From: Candidatus Woesearchaeota archaeon
GTDB lineage: Archaea; Nanobdellota; Nanobdellia; Woesearchaeales; GW2011-AR9
DNA: 48,408 nt
NCBI GenBank assembly: GCA_018303045.1
Contig: JAGVYX010000013.1
Location: 1-48,408, forward strand
Direction of reading: 5' to 3'
Part shown: one piece after another, positions 31,951-39,628 of the stretch
How the letters are laid out: each line of letters begins with the position of its first letter
Numbering within the stretch: the first letter of the stretch is position 1
Made by a program: the position numbers and the translations under genes
The notes under the pieces: model-generated
What the model saw: only the letters and a program-made list of their open reading frames with translations
Databases searched by the model: none
What the model was told of the DNA's origin: nothing

Positions 31951-33033
31951 ATGGAGCAATATCATGTTCTTCTAAAACGGTTGCTGGCTGTCGGCGACAG
32001 ACAATATAATGAAAGAACCGGCCACTTGATGCTTGGCAAGGCCGGACACCAATCGGTTTATGACTTAAGAGCAGGCTTTCCGGCTACCACAACCAAGCCC
32101 TTGTTTTTTAGAGGGGTGGTAGAAGAATTATTTTGGATGGCTCGCGGGGAAAGAAATGTTAAAGGATTAATTGACCGGGGGATACATATCTGGGACGGCA
32201 ATGCTTTTGATCATTATGTAAAGAGAAACAAGCTTGGCATTAAGAAACACACTCCAGAATGGAACAGCCGTATGGCTGAATATATCCAAAAAATTGAAGA
32301 AGATCCGGAATTCGCCGCGAAGGAAGGAGATTTAGGCCCCATTTATGGCCATCAGTGGAGAAACTGGACTGGATCTGATGGCAAGAAAGTTGATCAATTA
32401 AAAGATAACGTTATTGGGGGATTAAAAAACTTGCCGGGAACAAGGTATGCGCTCTTAAACGCCTATAAAGTCGATGAACTGGAACAGATGTCCTTGCCAG
32501 CCTGTCATGCTTTGGCCCAATTTAATATTTTTGAAAATAAGTATTTGGATGTTCAAATGTTCCAAAGGTCTTGCGATGTATTCTTAGGCGTTCCATTTAA
32601 TACGGCCAGCTATCCTGTGTTAGCAACGTTAATCGCGCAAGAACTGGGTTTAGAAGCTAGAGAATTTTATCACTCCTTTGGCAATGTCCATATTTATACC
32701 GGAGTGGCTCCGCGTTCCAACTTTTTGAGGGACGATGATCATTTTAGGGCATTTCAAAAGAAAGTTGCCAGTGTATCTGATAGAAATGATTTCATGGAAA
32801 TTAGAGAATGGTACCTTAAACATGCGCCTGCTGAAGGCGAGGGTCAGGAAAGAAAGGACCATATTCCATTCATTTTACAGCAGCTGGGGTTTGAACCAAA
32901 AAAACTTCCCGTGTTAGAGGTTTTAGCTAAGGATTCTTTTTTTGAATTAATCAAGAAGCCAGCTAAAGAAGCAGTAAGATTAAGAGATTATAACCCCCAG
33001 CAATGGGATTCCAAAGCAGAAATGGCGGCTTAA
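31951..33033 (+). CDS. thyA: Thymidylate synthase ThyA
   Basis: 360 residues from ATG 31951; a TTG two codons earlier is possible, but a TATA-like ATTTAAATTA 21-30 nt ahead fits leaderless start at the ATG. Methylates dUMP to dTMP using methylene-tetrahydrofolate. Conserved blocks: LFFRGVVEELFWMARGE, DLGPIYGHQWRNW, catalytic Cys (about residue 185) in LPACHALAQF, QRSCDVFLGVPFNTASY and YHSFGNVHIYTG. Longer than the 264-residue E. coli enzyme, mainly by an insertion at about 92-128 as in some Gram-positive and phage enzymes. DHFR follows by 24 bp. Confidence 0.96.
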   Translation: MEQYHVLLKRLLAVGDRQYNERTGHLMLGKAGHQSVYDLRAGFPATTTKPLFFRGVVEELFWMARGERNVKGLIDRGIHIWDGNAFDHYVKRNKLGIKKHTPEWNSRMAEYIQKIEEDPEFAAKEGDLGPIYGHQWRNWTGSDGKKVDQLKDNVIGGLKNLPGTRYALLNAYKVDELEQMSLPACHALAQFNIFENKYLDVQMFQRSCDVFLGVPFNTASYPVLATLIAQELGLEAREFYHSFGNVHIYTGVAPRSNFLRDDDHFRAFQKKVASVSDRNDFMEIREWYLKHAPAEGEGQERKDHIPFILQQLGFEPKKLPVLEVLAKDSFFELIKKPAKEAVRLRDYNPQQWDSKAEMAA

Positions 33034-33057
33034 TGAAAAAATGAATTAACAGAGGAA

Positions 33058-33582
33058 ATGAAGATGATTGAATTAGCAATAATTGCCGCAGTAGCCAAAG
33101 ACGGATATATTGGTTTGACTAAAGATGGTAAAGTCGGTTTTCCCTGGCCCAGATTAGAGGGCGATTTGCCGCGTTTTAAGGCCATTACCACTGGACATCC
33201 GATCATTATGGGCAGAAAAACTTATGAATCATTTCCTGTCCGGCCTTTGCCTGACCGATTAAATGTTATTTTATCTAACACTGCTGAATATTCCGACCCT
33301 GGCGTTATCGTAGTTAAATCGTTAGATGCAGCAATAGAAATTCTGGAGCACGGCTCTTTTAAAGGCGTTGATGCCAGCAAGGCTGTGATTATCGGCGGCT
33401 ACCAGCCATTTAATGAAGCTCTGGTTTCCAACCGCCTGCAGCGAATTTATTTAACTGAAGTGCATGGATGTTATGGCGGGGATACTTTCTTTCCCTATTT
33501 TGACCGAAGCCAGTGGCAGGAAGTGAAACGGGAAAAACATCCTCGGGGCACGCATAGTTATGTTGATTTAATTAAAAAATAG
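33058..33582 (+). CDS. folA: Dihydrofolate reductase
   Basis: 174 residues; a second ATG at 33064 has better spacing from GAGG and may be the actual start. Regenerates tetrahydrofolate consumed by ThyA. IIAAVAKDGYIGL, KVGFPWPRLEGDLPRFKAIT (with the substrate Asp/Glu region), PIIMGRKTYESFP, RLNVILSNT, VIIGGYQPFNEAL and IYLTEVHG are DHFR landmarks. The loop after GYIGL is slightly extended. The TAG stop lies in a 14-bp tandem duplication. Confidence 0.94.
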   Translation: MKMIELAIIAAVAKDGYIGLTKDGKVGFPWPRLEGDLPRFKAITTGHPIIMGRKTYESFPVRPLPDRLNVILSNTAEYSDPGVIVVKSLDAAIEILEHGSFKGVDASKAVIIGGYQPFNEALVSNRLQRIYLTEVHGCYGGDTFFPYFDRSQWQEVKREKHPRGTHSYVDLIKK

Positions 33583-33606
33583 TTTTGTCTAGATAGTTTT
33601 ATCTGG
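33579..33606 (+). repeat. 14-bp tandem duplication across the folA stop codon
   Basis: ATAGTTTTGTCTAG (33579-33592) is followed by ATAGTTTTATCTGG (33593-33606), two changes. The first copy contains the TAG stop. Confidence 0.75.
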
Positions 33607-33738
33607 ACAGCCTGGAAAACAAAAGGAAACAATATAGAGAAATGCGTTAATTGGTGTAAAATAATAACTCATTCCTAATATATCCTTTTGCTAAATTAAT
33701 ACACTAAAATACACTAAATAACACAAAGGTCTATAATA

Positions 33739-34428
33739 ATGGAAAAAGGCAAATTTATCGTAATTGATGGCGGAGATGGATCTGGTAAAAAGACCCAGTT
33801 GGATTTATTAGCAACGCGTTTGTGTACCGAGGGCCGTAACGTAGAAACTTTTGATTTTCCTCAATATGGCGATTGGTCCGCGCAATTTGTTGAAAAATAT
33901 CTTCGTGGAGAGTTTGGCGGAGTTAATGAAGTTAGCGCTAAAAAAGCATCCCTATTCTATGCTCTGGATCGTTTCGAAGCCGCTCCAAGAATTACTGACG
34001 GGTTAAATCAAGGAGCAGTTGTTTTATCAAATAGATATGTTTCGGCAAATAAAGGCCACCAATTGGGAAAAATTAATAATGAAAAAGAGATGCGGGAATT
34101 TCTTGGTTGGTTAAATGAACTAGAGTATGGAATACTAGGTATTCCCGTGCCAGATTTAACTTTATTTTTGCATATGACTCCAGAAATAGGGCAGGCGTTA
34201 GTTGATTCCAAGGGTGACAGAGCTTATCTCCAAGGAAAAAAAAGAGATATTCATGAGGCTGATATTAATCATTTAAAGAATGCTGAACGCGCTTATTTAT
34301 TTTGCTTGGAAAATGATAGCGCAGAAAACTGGAAAAGAATACTTTGTTTCTCCGGTGAACAGCCTAGGACCAGAGAAGCCGTTCATCAGGACATTTATAC
34401 TATTGTTACTGAGTTAATAAAAAAATAA
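33739..34428 (+). CDS. tmk: Thymidylate kinase
   Basis: 229 residues. Phosphorylates dTMP to dTDP. P-loop GGDGSGKKTQ has Lys where most P-loops have Ser/Thr, followed by Thr; the same KKT variant is known in some dTMP kinases. ETFDFPQYGDWSA is the substrate region, VVLSNRYVSANKGHQLGK the DRY-like block and the KGDRAYLQGKKRDIHE segment the LID. The size exceeds bacterial Tmk (about 210) slightly. Completes the dCMP to dTDP route of this cluster. Confidence 0.93.
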   Translation: MEKGKFIVIDGGDGSGKKTQLDLLATRLCTEGRNVETFDFPQYGDWSAQFVEKYLRGEFGGVNEVSAKKASLFYALDRFEAAPRITDGLNQGAVVLSNRYVSANKGHQLGKINNEKEMREFLGWLNELEYGILGIPVPDLTLFLHMTPEIGQALVDSKGDRAYLQGKKRDIHEADINHLKNAERAYLFCLENDSAENWKRILCFSGEQPRTREAVHQDIYTIVTELIKK

Positions 34429-34434
34429 TTAAAT

Positions 34435-34532
34435 TAGTATAGATAATTCTGTTAATTAGAGCACATTTTCGTGAAAACTATCTGACGATAACTCATTAAA
34501 TTTATGTATCCCAATCAAGGGAATTATCTATA
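34435..34532. mobile_element. Small inverted-end element / dispersed repeat, copy 2
   Basis: Begins with the same 38-bp sequence as 3652-3689. TATAGATAATTC at 34438-34449 is perfectly inverted as GAATTATCTATA at 34521-34532, giving a 95-bp unit with 12-bp ends. Non-coding; possibly a miniature element related to the IS remnant at 3.7 kb. Confidence 0.45.
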
Positions 34533-34553
34533 TAACTCCGTGAACAAGCATAT

Positions 34554-34573
34554 GCTGTGTTGTGCAACACGGC
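34554..34573. repeat. Back-to-back MITE-end palindrome
   Basis: GCTGTGTTG-TG-CAACACGGC is a hairpin whose arms equal the outer bases of the MITE-like element ends at 14095 and 39494. It may be an element reduced to its two ends. Confidence 0.5.
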
Positions 34574-34706
34574 AGTATTTAATACTATACAGTTCTACTA
34601 TGATGGTGAGGTTCATCCTAATGTTTGACTAGAAAGGTTCCTGCTGGTGAAAGAAAAATAAAAAAATAGTTAACTTAATATATTTTGATTAAAACTAATA
34701 TTAGCC

Positions 34707-35477
34707 ATGCTTAAATTGTACCTTCGATCTTTCCGCTGGCACCAGGATTTATGGAAGCCATTTCTCATTGAGATGGTTGCTTTGCCAATTATTATTTTCA
34801 TCTGGCTAGGGTTAAGCCAACTGTTAACTAAAATTGCTTATTCTTTAAGCCAGGGGCGGCCTGTTGACCAATTAAAAGCGGCTTTGTTATCTTCTCCGGA
34901 AACAGCGCAGGCATTCGTCGCCTCAACCAAGTATTTCATTGCAGCCTTTATTGGCGGAACTTTATCAGCAATAATATTAACCATTTTCCTTTTTTCCCTG
35001 TCGCAGTCATTGATCTGGTCGGTAAAATCATCTAAATTGAAATTGCTGAAATGGGTTAATCTTCACCTGGCATTAATAGGAATTCTAATTTTATACGCTT
35101 TTCTTTATCTGGGATTTAATTTGTTATTTAACATTATCACCGCCTCTTCCATTGCTAAAAGCCTGCTCAATGGCTTGTTGCTGATAGTTTTTTTATTTTT
35201 TTTGTTTACTGCTTACCATTCTTTTTCCAGAATTCTGAAAGTAGGCGAATCTATAACCTATACTTTTAAAATAATCAAACAGAAGTTTAAACGCTACCTG
35301 TTTGCTTTTTTAATGGTTTTTGTAACGGGAGTTATTCTTTCATTAATCGTATCGGTTTTAAAAAAACAATTCTACTGGCAGATTATCGGCTGGCCTAAAT
35401 GGCTTTCGCTTTCCTTAGGATTAGCTCTTTTTCTGGCCTACCTTGCCTGGATGAGATTTTACGTCAGCAGAATTTAG
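34707..35477 (+). CDS. Multi-spanning membrane protein, 256 residues
   Basis: About six hydrophobic helices (for example IEMVALPIIIFIWLGLS, FIGGTLSAIILTIFLFSL, LALIGILILYAFLYLGF, LLLIVFLFFLFTAY, FLMVFVTGVILSLIVSVL, LSLGLALFLAYLAWM) separated by short basic loops. No transporter signature. Function unknown. Single gene flanked upstream by repeat elements and downstream by a long inverted repeat. Confidence 0.75.
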   Translation: MLKLYLRSFRWHQDLWKPFLIEMVALPIIIFIWLGLSQLLTKIAYSLSQGRPVDQLKAALLSSPETAQAFVASTKYFIAAFIGGTLSAIILTIFLFSLSQSLIWSVKSSKLKLLKWVNLHLALIGILILYAFLYLGFNLLFNIITASSIAKSLLNGLLLIVFLFFLFTAYHSFSRILKVGESITYTFKIIKQKFKRYLFAFLMVFVTGVILSLIVSVLKKQFYWQIIGWPKWLSLSLGLALFLAYLAWMRFYVSRI

Positions 35478-35497
35478 TCCTCTCCGCTAAGAAATAA

Positions 35498-35563
35498 AGA
35501 GAATTTTGAATAATTCATTTTTTATCAAAAAATCAGCAAAATCTCTATTTTTCAAAGTTCTCT
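35498..35563. terminator. Long inverted repeat between convergent genes
   Basis: AGAGAATTTTGAA (35498-35510) pairs with TTCAAAGTTCTCT (35551-35563) around an A/T-rich loop with T-runs. It lies between the stops of the membrane-protein gene and the rps/rpo operon, so it could end transcription from both sides. Its left half resembles the sequence at 47495-47520. Confidence 0.5.
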
Positions 35564-35571
35564 AAAGAAAT

Positions 35572-35769
35572 TTATCCTTTCTTAAACTCAGCCGCCGCAT
35601 CAATCAAGTCCACATGGCCCTGAAATAAAGCCCGGCAACAATAGCGTTCTAAACCTACGGCATCCAGGGCTTTTTTTCCGGACTCGCCGCGTTCCAATCT
35701 CTCTAAATATTCCTGATGCAGATGTCCAACTGGTTTTCCGCAACTAAAACAACGAATGGGTATTAGCAT
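35572..35769 (-). CDS. rpo10: DNA-directed RNA polymerase subunit Rpo10 (RpoN)
   Basis: 65 residues. Zinc-binding core subunit: PIRCFSCGKPVGH provides CxxC and RYCCRALF the CC pair. Last gene of the ribosomal/RNAP operon, 24 bp after rps9. The usual archaeal followers (rpoK, eno, rps2) are not present; a hairpin follows instead. Confidence 0.96.
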   Translation of the reverse strand: MLIPIRCFSCGKPVGHLHQEYLERLERGESGKKALDAVGLERYCCRALFQGHVDLIDAAAEFKKG

Positions 35770-35793
35770 TTTATTTTACCTCGATGATCTTCT

Positions 35794-36183
35794 CTACCTA
35801 TAAGATTTTTGCCGCTTGTCTCTGGGCTTGGAATCGTTGGGCTTGCAGGCTTCGTTCTGCCGCACGTCGGCGACCAGCAATAAACGGTCATATTCATCAA
35901 ATACTTTTTTAAGTTTTTTGTCATGCTGCACTAAAGCTCTGGCAATAGCCAGCCTGATGGCGTCAGCCTGCCCATTTTCTCCGCCGCCGCGGCAGGTTAT
36001 AGTTAGATTAACATCATTATTTCCGGCAATGATCAAGGGCTCGCTGACTCTTAACCGCAAACTTTCATTGCTGTAGTTTCTAAGCAATTGCCCGTTGATA
36101 GTAATAGTTCCATTGCCTGGATAAAGGGCAACTCGGGCAATGGCTTGTTTCCGCTTACCTTTAGTAATGATTGGTTTTTTCAT
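35794..36183 (-). CDS. rps9: 30S ribosomal protein S9
   Basis: 129 residues. KRKQAIARVALYPGNGTITING at the start, TCRGGGENGQADAIRLAIARAL in the middle, and the basic C-terminal tail DSKPRDKRQKSYR that reaches the P-site tRNA. Overlaps the rpl13 stop by 4 nt. Confidence 0.97.
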   Translation of the reverse strand: MKKPIITKGKRKQAIARVALYPGNGTITINGQLLRNYSNESLRLRVSEPLIIAGNNDVNLTITCRGGGENGQADAIRLAIARALVQHDKKLKKVFDEYDRLLLVADVRQNEACKPNDSKPRDKRQKSYR

Positions 36184-36653
36184 GGTTTTTTGTTGTTCAT
36201 AAAGTATGAACCAAGGAAAATTGTTTCATTTTTCTCATTCCAGCCGATAGCTTTGCAGATTTCTCTAACCGTGATATATTTTAAGGTAGGCAGCTTTTTA
36301 ACCGAAGCTGTCTCCAAATTAATAAACTCTTTTCCCTGGAATTCTTCTGGGATTCCCCGGTAGCACATTACTCTCTTGAACGCTTCTTTTCCCCGGGTAA
36401 ATTTCCAGGGCAGCATGCCTCTTACCGTTCTGCGCACGTAGCGTTCCGGCAGGCGCGAATGCTTGGCGCTTTTTAAGGGATAGCCTTTCCGGTCCCTTCG
36501 GGCTTTAGCTAGCTGAAAAGTATTGCTTTTTTTCCCACTGACGATGGCTTTGTCGCAGTTAACAATGCGCACTTCTTCTCCCAGCAAGGCTGCCTTAGCC
36601 GCTGCTGAAGCCAGCCGCCCGAGAATTACTTCGTCGCCGTTATATATTTTCAT
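36180..36653 (-). CDS. rpl13: 50S ribosomal protein L13
   Basis: 157 residues. DEVILGRLASAAAKAALLGEEVRIVN and RYVRRTVRGMLPWKFTRGKEAFKRVMCYRG are the L13 signatures. Overlaps both neighbours by 4 nt, so it is tightly coupled. Confidence 0.97.
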   Translation of the reverse strand: MKIYNGDEVILGRLASAAAKAALLGEEVRIVNCDKAIVSGKKSNTFQLAKARRDRKGYPLKSAKHSRLPERYVRRTVRGMLPWKFTRGKEAFKRVMCYRGIPEEFQGKEFINLETASVKKLPTLKYITVREICKAIGWNEKNETIFLGSYFMNNKKP

Positions 36654-37006
36654 CCTAAGATCCTCACGTTTTTTCCATCGGGATTTTGCTGAATTAATTC
36701 TGGAATAGTCAGCGTTTTTCCTTCAGCCTGCTCTATCTTTTGCCGCGCTTCGCTGGAAAAATCAAAAGCCGCCACTTGAACTTTCTTGCTGATTTCTCCA
36801 ACACTAAGCACTTTTCCAGGAACTAAAACGGTCTCCCCGTCTTTAGCGTATTTATTGATCTTGTAAACATTAACTGCTCTTCGCTGGCGCGAAGGCTTTT
36901 TTAAATCCAGCCATACCCGCTTCCAAAACTTGTTTCCCATGGCCTTATTTTCTAATTCTAACAATAACTGCTGCAATTGAAAATTGGTCGGGCCAGATCG
37001 AATCAT
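36650..37006 (-). CDS. rpl18e: 50S ribosomal protein L18e
   Basis: 118 residues from the ATG at 37006, supported by GAGG ten bases earlier; an upstream in-frame start at 37045 would add 13 residues unlike the family. NKFWKRVWLDLKKPSRQRRAVNVYKINKYA and LVPGKVLSVGEISKKVQVAAF are typical. Archaeal/eukaryal-type ribosomal protein. Confidence 0.95.
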   Translation of the reverse strand: MIRSGPTNFQLQQLLLELENKAMGNKFWKRVWLDLKKPSRQRRAVNVYKINKYAKDGETVLVPGKVLSVGEISKKVQVAAFDFSSEARQKIEQAEGKTLTIPELIQQNPDGKNVRILG

Positions 37007-37058
37007 GCTTAAAAATCCTCCAGATTTCCAGCAGATACAGAACATTTAATTTTTGTTA

Positions 37059-37841
37059 TCATAATAATTTCTCCATTGCTTCGATTTTTTCGGCTAGAAT
37101 CTGAGCCGTTTGCTGCAAAATTTCCCTGCAGGACAACTGCCCCCAACTTTCCATGGTGAAAATTATATTGTCGGTATAACTTAACTGGACTCCTTTGTCC
37201 AGTTCGCTGTACAGCTCCAACAGATTGCTTTCATACAATTTTTCCTGATTAACTTTGACTTTGCTGCCGGAAATTTCCAATACCCCGTCGGAGCATTTTT
37301 TAGCCAACAATTCTGGATTTTGCGCTTTGCTGATAGTTAATACCGGCTCTTTTTTGTAAAAAGCTGCTCCTGGAGACCATTTGGCATGTTCCTTTCCTTG
37401 TCCTAGAACCGCTTTCATGACCACATCCACTTTCTGCTTGGCGATTAATTTCACAATAGGCGTTTCCGGATAAACAAAAACGCACTTGGGATCAGAACTA
37501 GCCGCTTCAGAAGCGAAAACCATTCCTTTCTTGCCAGCTTTCAGAGTCAAGATTAGTTCGCACTGGGCGCAGCCTTCTCCCTGGCATTTGCACTGCTGTT
37601 TTAGGTTGTAACTTTTTAAGTCGGTTTTGAGGGGCATCAAGGCTAGCCTTAAGCCCAGCATTTCATCATACAGGGCGGAGTTGTTGTCTTTAATTTCTAA
37701 ATCTTCCACAGCTAAGGTAGGAACTTCTTCGATGATTAACCTTCTAATCGTATTAGCCAGCGCTTCATCGGCCCCTTTAATTAAGAAAGATAATTTTCCT
37801 TTCTTTTTTTCTTCTTTTAACTTTTCTAATTTGATGGCCAT
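37059..37841 (-). CDS. rpo3: DNA-directed RNA polymerase subunit Rpo3 (RpoD)
   Basis: 260 residues. Assembly-platform subunit equivalent to bacterial alpha. LSFLIKGADEALANTIRRLIIEEVPTLAVE and ALYDEMLGLRLALMPL are the dimerisation domain. An inserted ferredoxin-like domain holds a Cys cluster (CKCQGEGCAQC), and a second Cys (DPKCVFVYP) follows; this suits one [4Fe-4S] cluster as in some archaeal Rpo3. Between rps11 and rpl18e as usual. Confidence 0.96.
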   Translation of the reverse strand: MAIKLEKLKEEKKKGKLSFLIKGADEALANTIRRLIIEEVPTLAVEDLEIKDNNSALYDEMLGLRLALMPLKTDLKSYNLKQQCKCQGEGCAQCELILTLKAGKKGMVFASEAASSDPKCVFVYPETPIVKLIAKQKVDVVMKAVLGQGKEHAKWSPGAAFYKKEPVLTISKAQNPELLAKKCSDGVLEISGSKVKVNQEKLYESNLLELYSELDKGVQLSYTDNIIFTMESWGQLSCREILQQTAQILAEKIEAMEKLL

Positions 37842-37843
37842 TT

Positions 37844-38284
37844 TTAAACCCGTCTTCCTCTCCGACCGCCTTTAGCCCGGCAGCCATTGTGCGGCTCAGG
37901 CGTTACTTCTTCGATTTTGCCGATTCTAATTCCTGCCCTGGATAAAGCGCGGATAGCTGCCTGAGCTCCCGAGCCTGGAGTTTTCGGACCGTTATGCCCG
38001 CCCTTTGATCTTACTTTGATGTATAACCCACTGATGCCTTTTTCCCGGCAGATCTCCGCGGCTTTTTTAGCTAAAGCCATCGCGGCGGTGGGCGAGCTTT
38101 CCAGACGGTCTTGTTTAACCATTTGCCCGCCGCTGGTTCGGGCTAAAGTTTCCGTTCCCGTGATATCGGTAACGGTTAAGATAGTATTATTATAACTGGA
38201 ATAAAGATGAGCGATGCCCCAGCGAATTTTTCTTGCATCAACGGAAGCTGCCGGGGATTCATGATAGTTGGTTTTAGGCCTCAT
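37844..38284 (-). CDS. rps11: 30S ribosomal protein S11
   Basis: 146 residues, slightly longer than usual by an N-terminal extension. WGIAHLYSSYNNTILTVTDITG, KGGHNGPKTPGSGAQAAIRALSRAG and the basic GRRGRRV tail are conserved. Overlaps rps4 by 4 nt. Confidence 0.97.
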   Translation of the reverse strand: MRPKTNYHESPAASVDARKIRWGIAHLYSSYNNTILTVTDITGTETLARTSGGQMVKQDRLESSPTAAMALAKKAAEICREKGISGLYIKVRSKGGHNGPKTPGSGAQAAIRALSRAGIRIGKIEEVTPEPHNGCRAKGGRRGRRV

Positions 38285-38868
38285 GATTCTAACTCCCCGC
38301 TAGTTTTAGCCTCCATGCTGGTTTGCTGCGCTGCCTGCTCAACCGATTCTACAGGTTTTCTGACCCGTTCGGGATGATCTTCTGAAGCCAATGTTGATTT
38401 CGGCTTAAACCGAATTTGGCTTTCCTCTTCTAAGGAAACCAGGTAGGATGGCGAAGTTCGTTCCATTTCGCCAATAACAATATGCCGGTGAATGATGAAT
38501 TGTCTGGCCTGATTCATGCTTCTAGCTAAGCCTTTCCGGCAAACCATGCTTTGCAGTCTTCTTTCTAAAACATTTTTAATTTCTAAGGTTAAAATCTGGT
38601 ATAATTCTGAGCTGACAGGCAATAATCCTAATCGGGCTAATTTGCCCAGCACTTGGGCTTTTTCCTTTTCCTTCTGTGCGGTTTTATGCGCTGTCAACTG
38701 TTTAGAGATAGTTTTGTATTTTTTTAAAAATGAGCTGGCAATAAGAATTTCTTTAGTATTCTTCAACCCGTATTCCTGTTTTAATTTTTTCCCGGTTTCA
38801 ATAGCCTGCTTATTCCAAGGGTGCGCCTGCGTCCAATAATTCTTTTTTAATTTTTTAGGATCTCCCAT
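38281..38868 (-). CDS. rps4: 30S ribosomal protein S4
   Basis: 195 residues. Archaeal S4 with ERRLQSMVCRKGLARSMNQARQFIIHRHIVIGE as the S4 RNA-binding domain. The C-terminus carries an additional Glu/Thr/Ser-rich tail of about 25 residues. S4-type proteins often autoregulate their operon; a hairpin lies in the operon leader. Confidence 0.96.
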   Translation of the reverse strand: MGDPKKLKKNYWTQAHPWNKQAIETGKKLKQEYGLKNTKEILIASSFLKKYKTISKQLTAHKTAQKEKEKAQVLGKLARLGLLPVSSELYQILTLEIKNVLERRLQSMVCRKGLARSMNQARQFIIHRHIVIGEMERTSPSYLVSLEEESQIRFKPKSTLASEDHPERVRKPVESVEQAAQQTSMEAKTSGELES

Positions 38869-38897
38869 TGTTTAATTGCCTATTTTCTAGCCCCCCC

Positions 38898-39392
38898 CTA
38901 TTTCTTCTCCTTCGTCTTTTCTTTCGCGGCTGGCGCTGCCGCTTTCTTTTTAACACCGACGACTTTTCCTTTATTTCTTCTAAAGTTAGACCTGGTCCTT
39001 TGGCCTCTTACCGTCAGGCCTTTGATATGCCGGACTCCGCGGTATGATTTTATTTTCTTTAATCGTTTAAGATCATTATCTTTAAAAAAGGCTAATGCTC
39101 CAGTAATAATGTGCATATCCTGTCCGGTTTCATAATCCTTCTTTCGATTAAACATCCAGGAGGGAATAGTTTTGTTGTTGTTAATACTGTCAATGGCCTG
39201 GTTAATTCTAGAAATTTCCTGATCAGATAATTCTCCGGTCCGGGCATGTTTGTTTACTCCGGAAACCGCGCAAATAACGTCAGCTAAATTTACGCCAATC
39301 CCCTTGATTCTTTGCATAGCAAACCTGATAACTTTATCGCCAGGCAAATCAATATTGGCAATCCTAACAATGTGTTTGTATTCCTGATTCAT
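38898..39392 (-). CDS. rps13: 30S ribosomal protein S13
   Basis: 164 residues. First gene of the leftward operon. IVRIANIDLPGDKVIRFAMQRIKGIG, the helix-two-turn-helix, and YRGVRHIKGLTVRGQRTRSNFRRNKG are diagnostic. An Ala/Lys-rich tail (KKKAAAPAAKEKTKEKK) follows. The ATG at 39392 is preceded by a leader of about 50 nt with a hairpin. Confidence 0.97.
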   Translation of the reverse strand: MNQEYKHIVRIANIDLPGDKVIRFAMQRIKGIGVNLADVICAVSGVNKHARTGELSDQEISRINQAIDSINNNKTIPSWMFNRKKDYETGQDMHIITGALAFFKDNDLKRLKKIKSYRGVRHIKGLTVRGQRTRSNFRRNKGKVVGVKKKAAAPAAKEKTKEKK

Positions 39393-39403
39393 GTTTAAAG
39401 AGA

Positions 39404-39439
39404 GAATTCACACCAGTAAGCCCTTAAGCGCGTGAACTC
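39404..39439 (-). promoter_or_regulatory. Hairpin in the rps13 operon leader
   Basis: GAATTCACAC (39404-39413) pairs with GCGTGAACTC (39430-39439), eight Watson-Crick pairs plus G-T wobbles, with an inner AAG/CTT contact. It begins 11 bases before the rps13 start codon and may be an autoregulatory site for a ribosomal protein such as S4 or S13 (inference). Confidence 0.4.
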
Positions 39440-39465
39440 GGACTGAATATTGGCTTAATTAGGCA

Positions 39466-39479
39466 GTTATTTATAAAGG
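39466..39479 (-). promoter_or_regulatory. TATA box of the ribosomal operon
   Basis: Read leftward it is CCTTTATAAATAAC, about 80 nt before the rps13 ATG, giving an mRNA leader of about 50 nt. Confidence 0.6.
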
Positions 39480-39493
39480 TTTTGCTGGGGTTT

Positions 39494-39592
39494 GCTGTGT
39501 TGCATAAATACGAAATAAACAATCAATAATTACAGAAAGTCAGAGTTTGATTAAAATATTTTAGCGATTTTTGATTAAAAGTTGAATTATGT
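39494..39592. mobile_element. MITE-like element, copy 2 (right end degraded)
   Basis: Starts GCTGTGTTGCATAAAT and aligns over its whole length with the element at 14095, including TTTTGATTAAAA and GAATTATG near the right end. The last nine bases of the right inverted repeat have diverged, and no target duplication is visible. It sits just upstream of the ribosomal operon promoter. Confidence 0.6.
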
Positions 39593-39628
39593 TAGATAAG
39601 AATTCTAGTCCAATTAACCTTCATCCGC

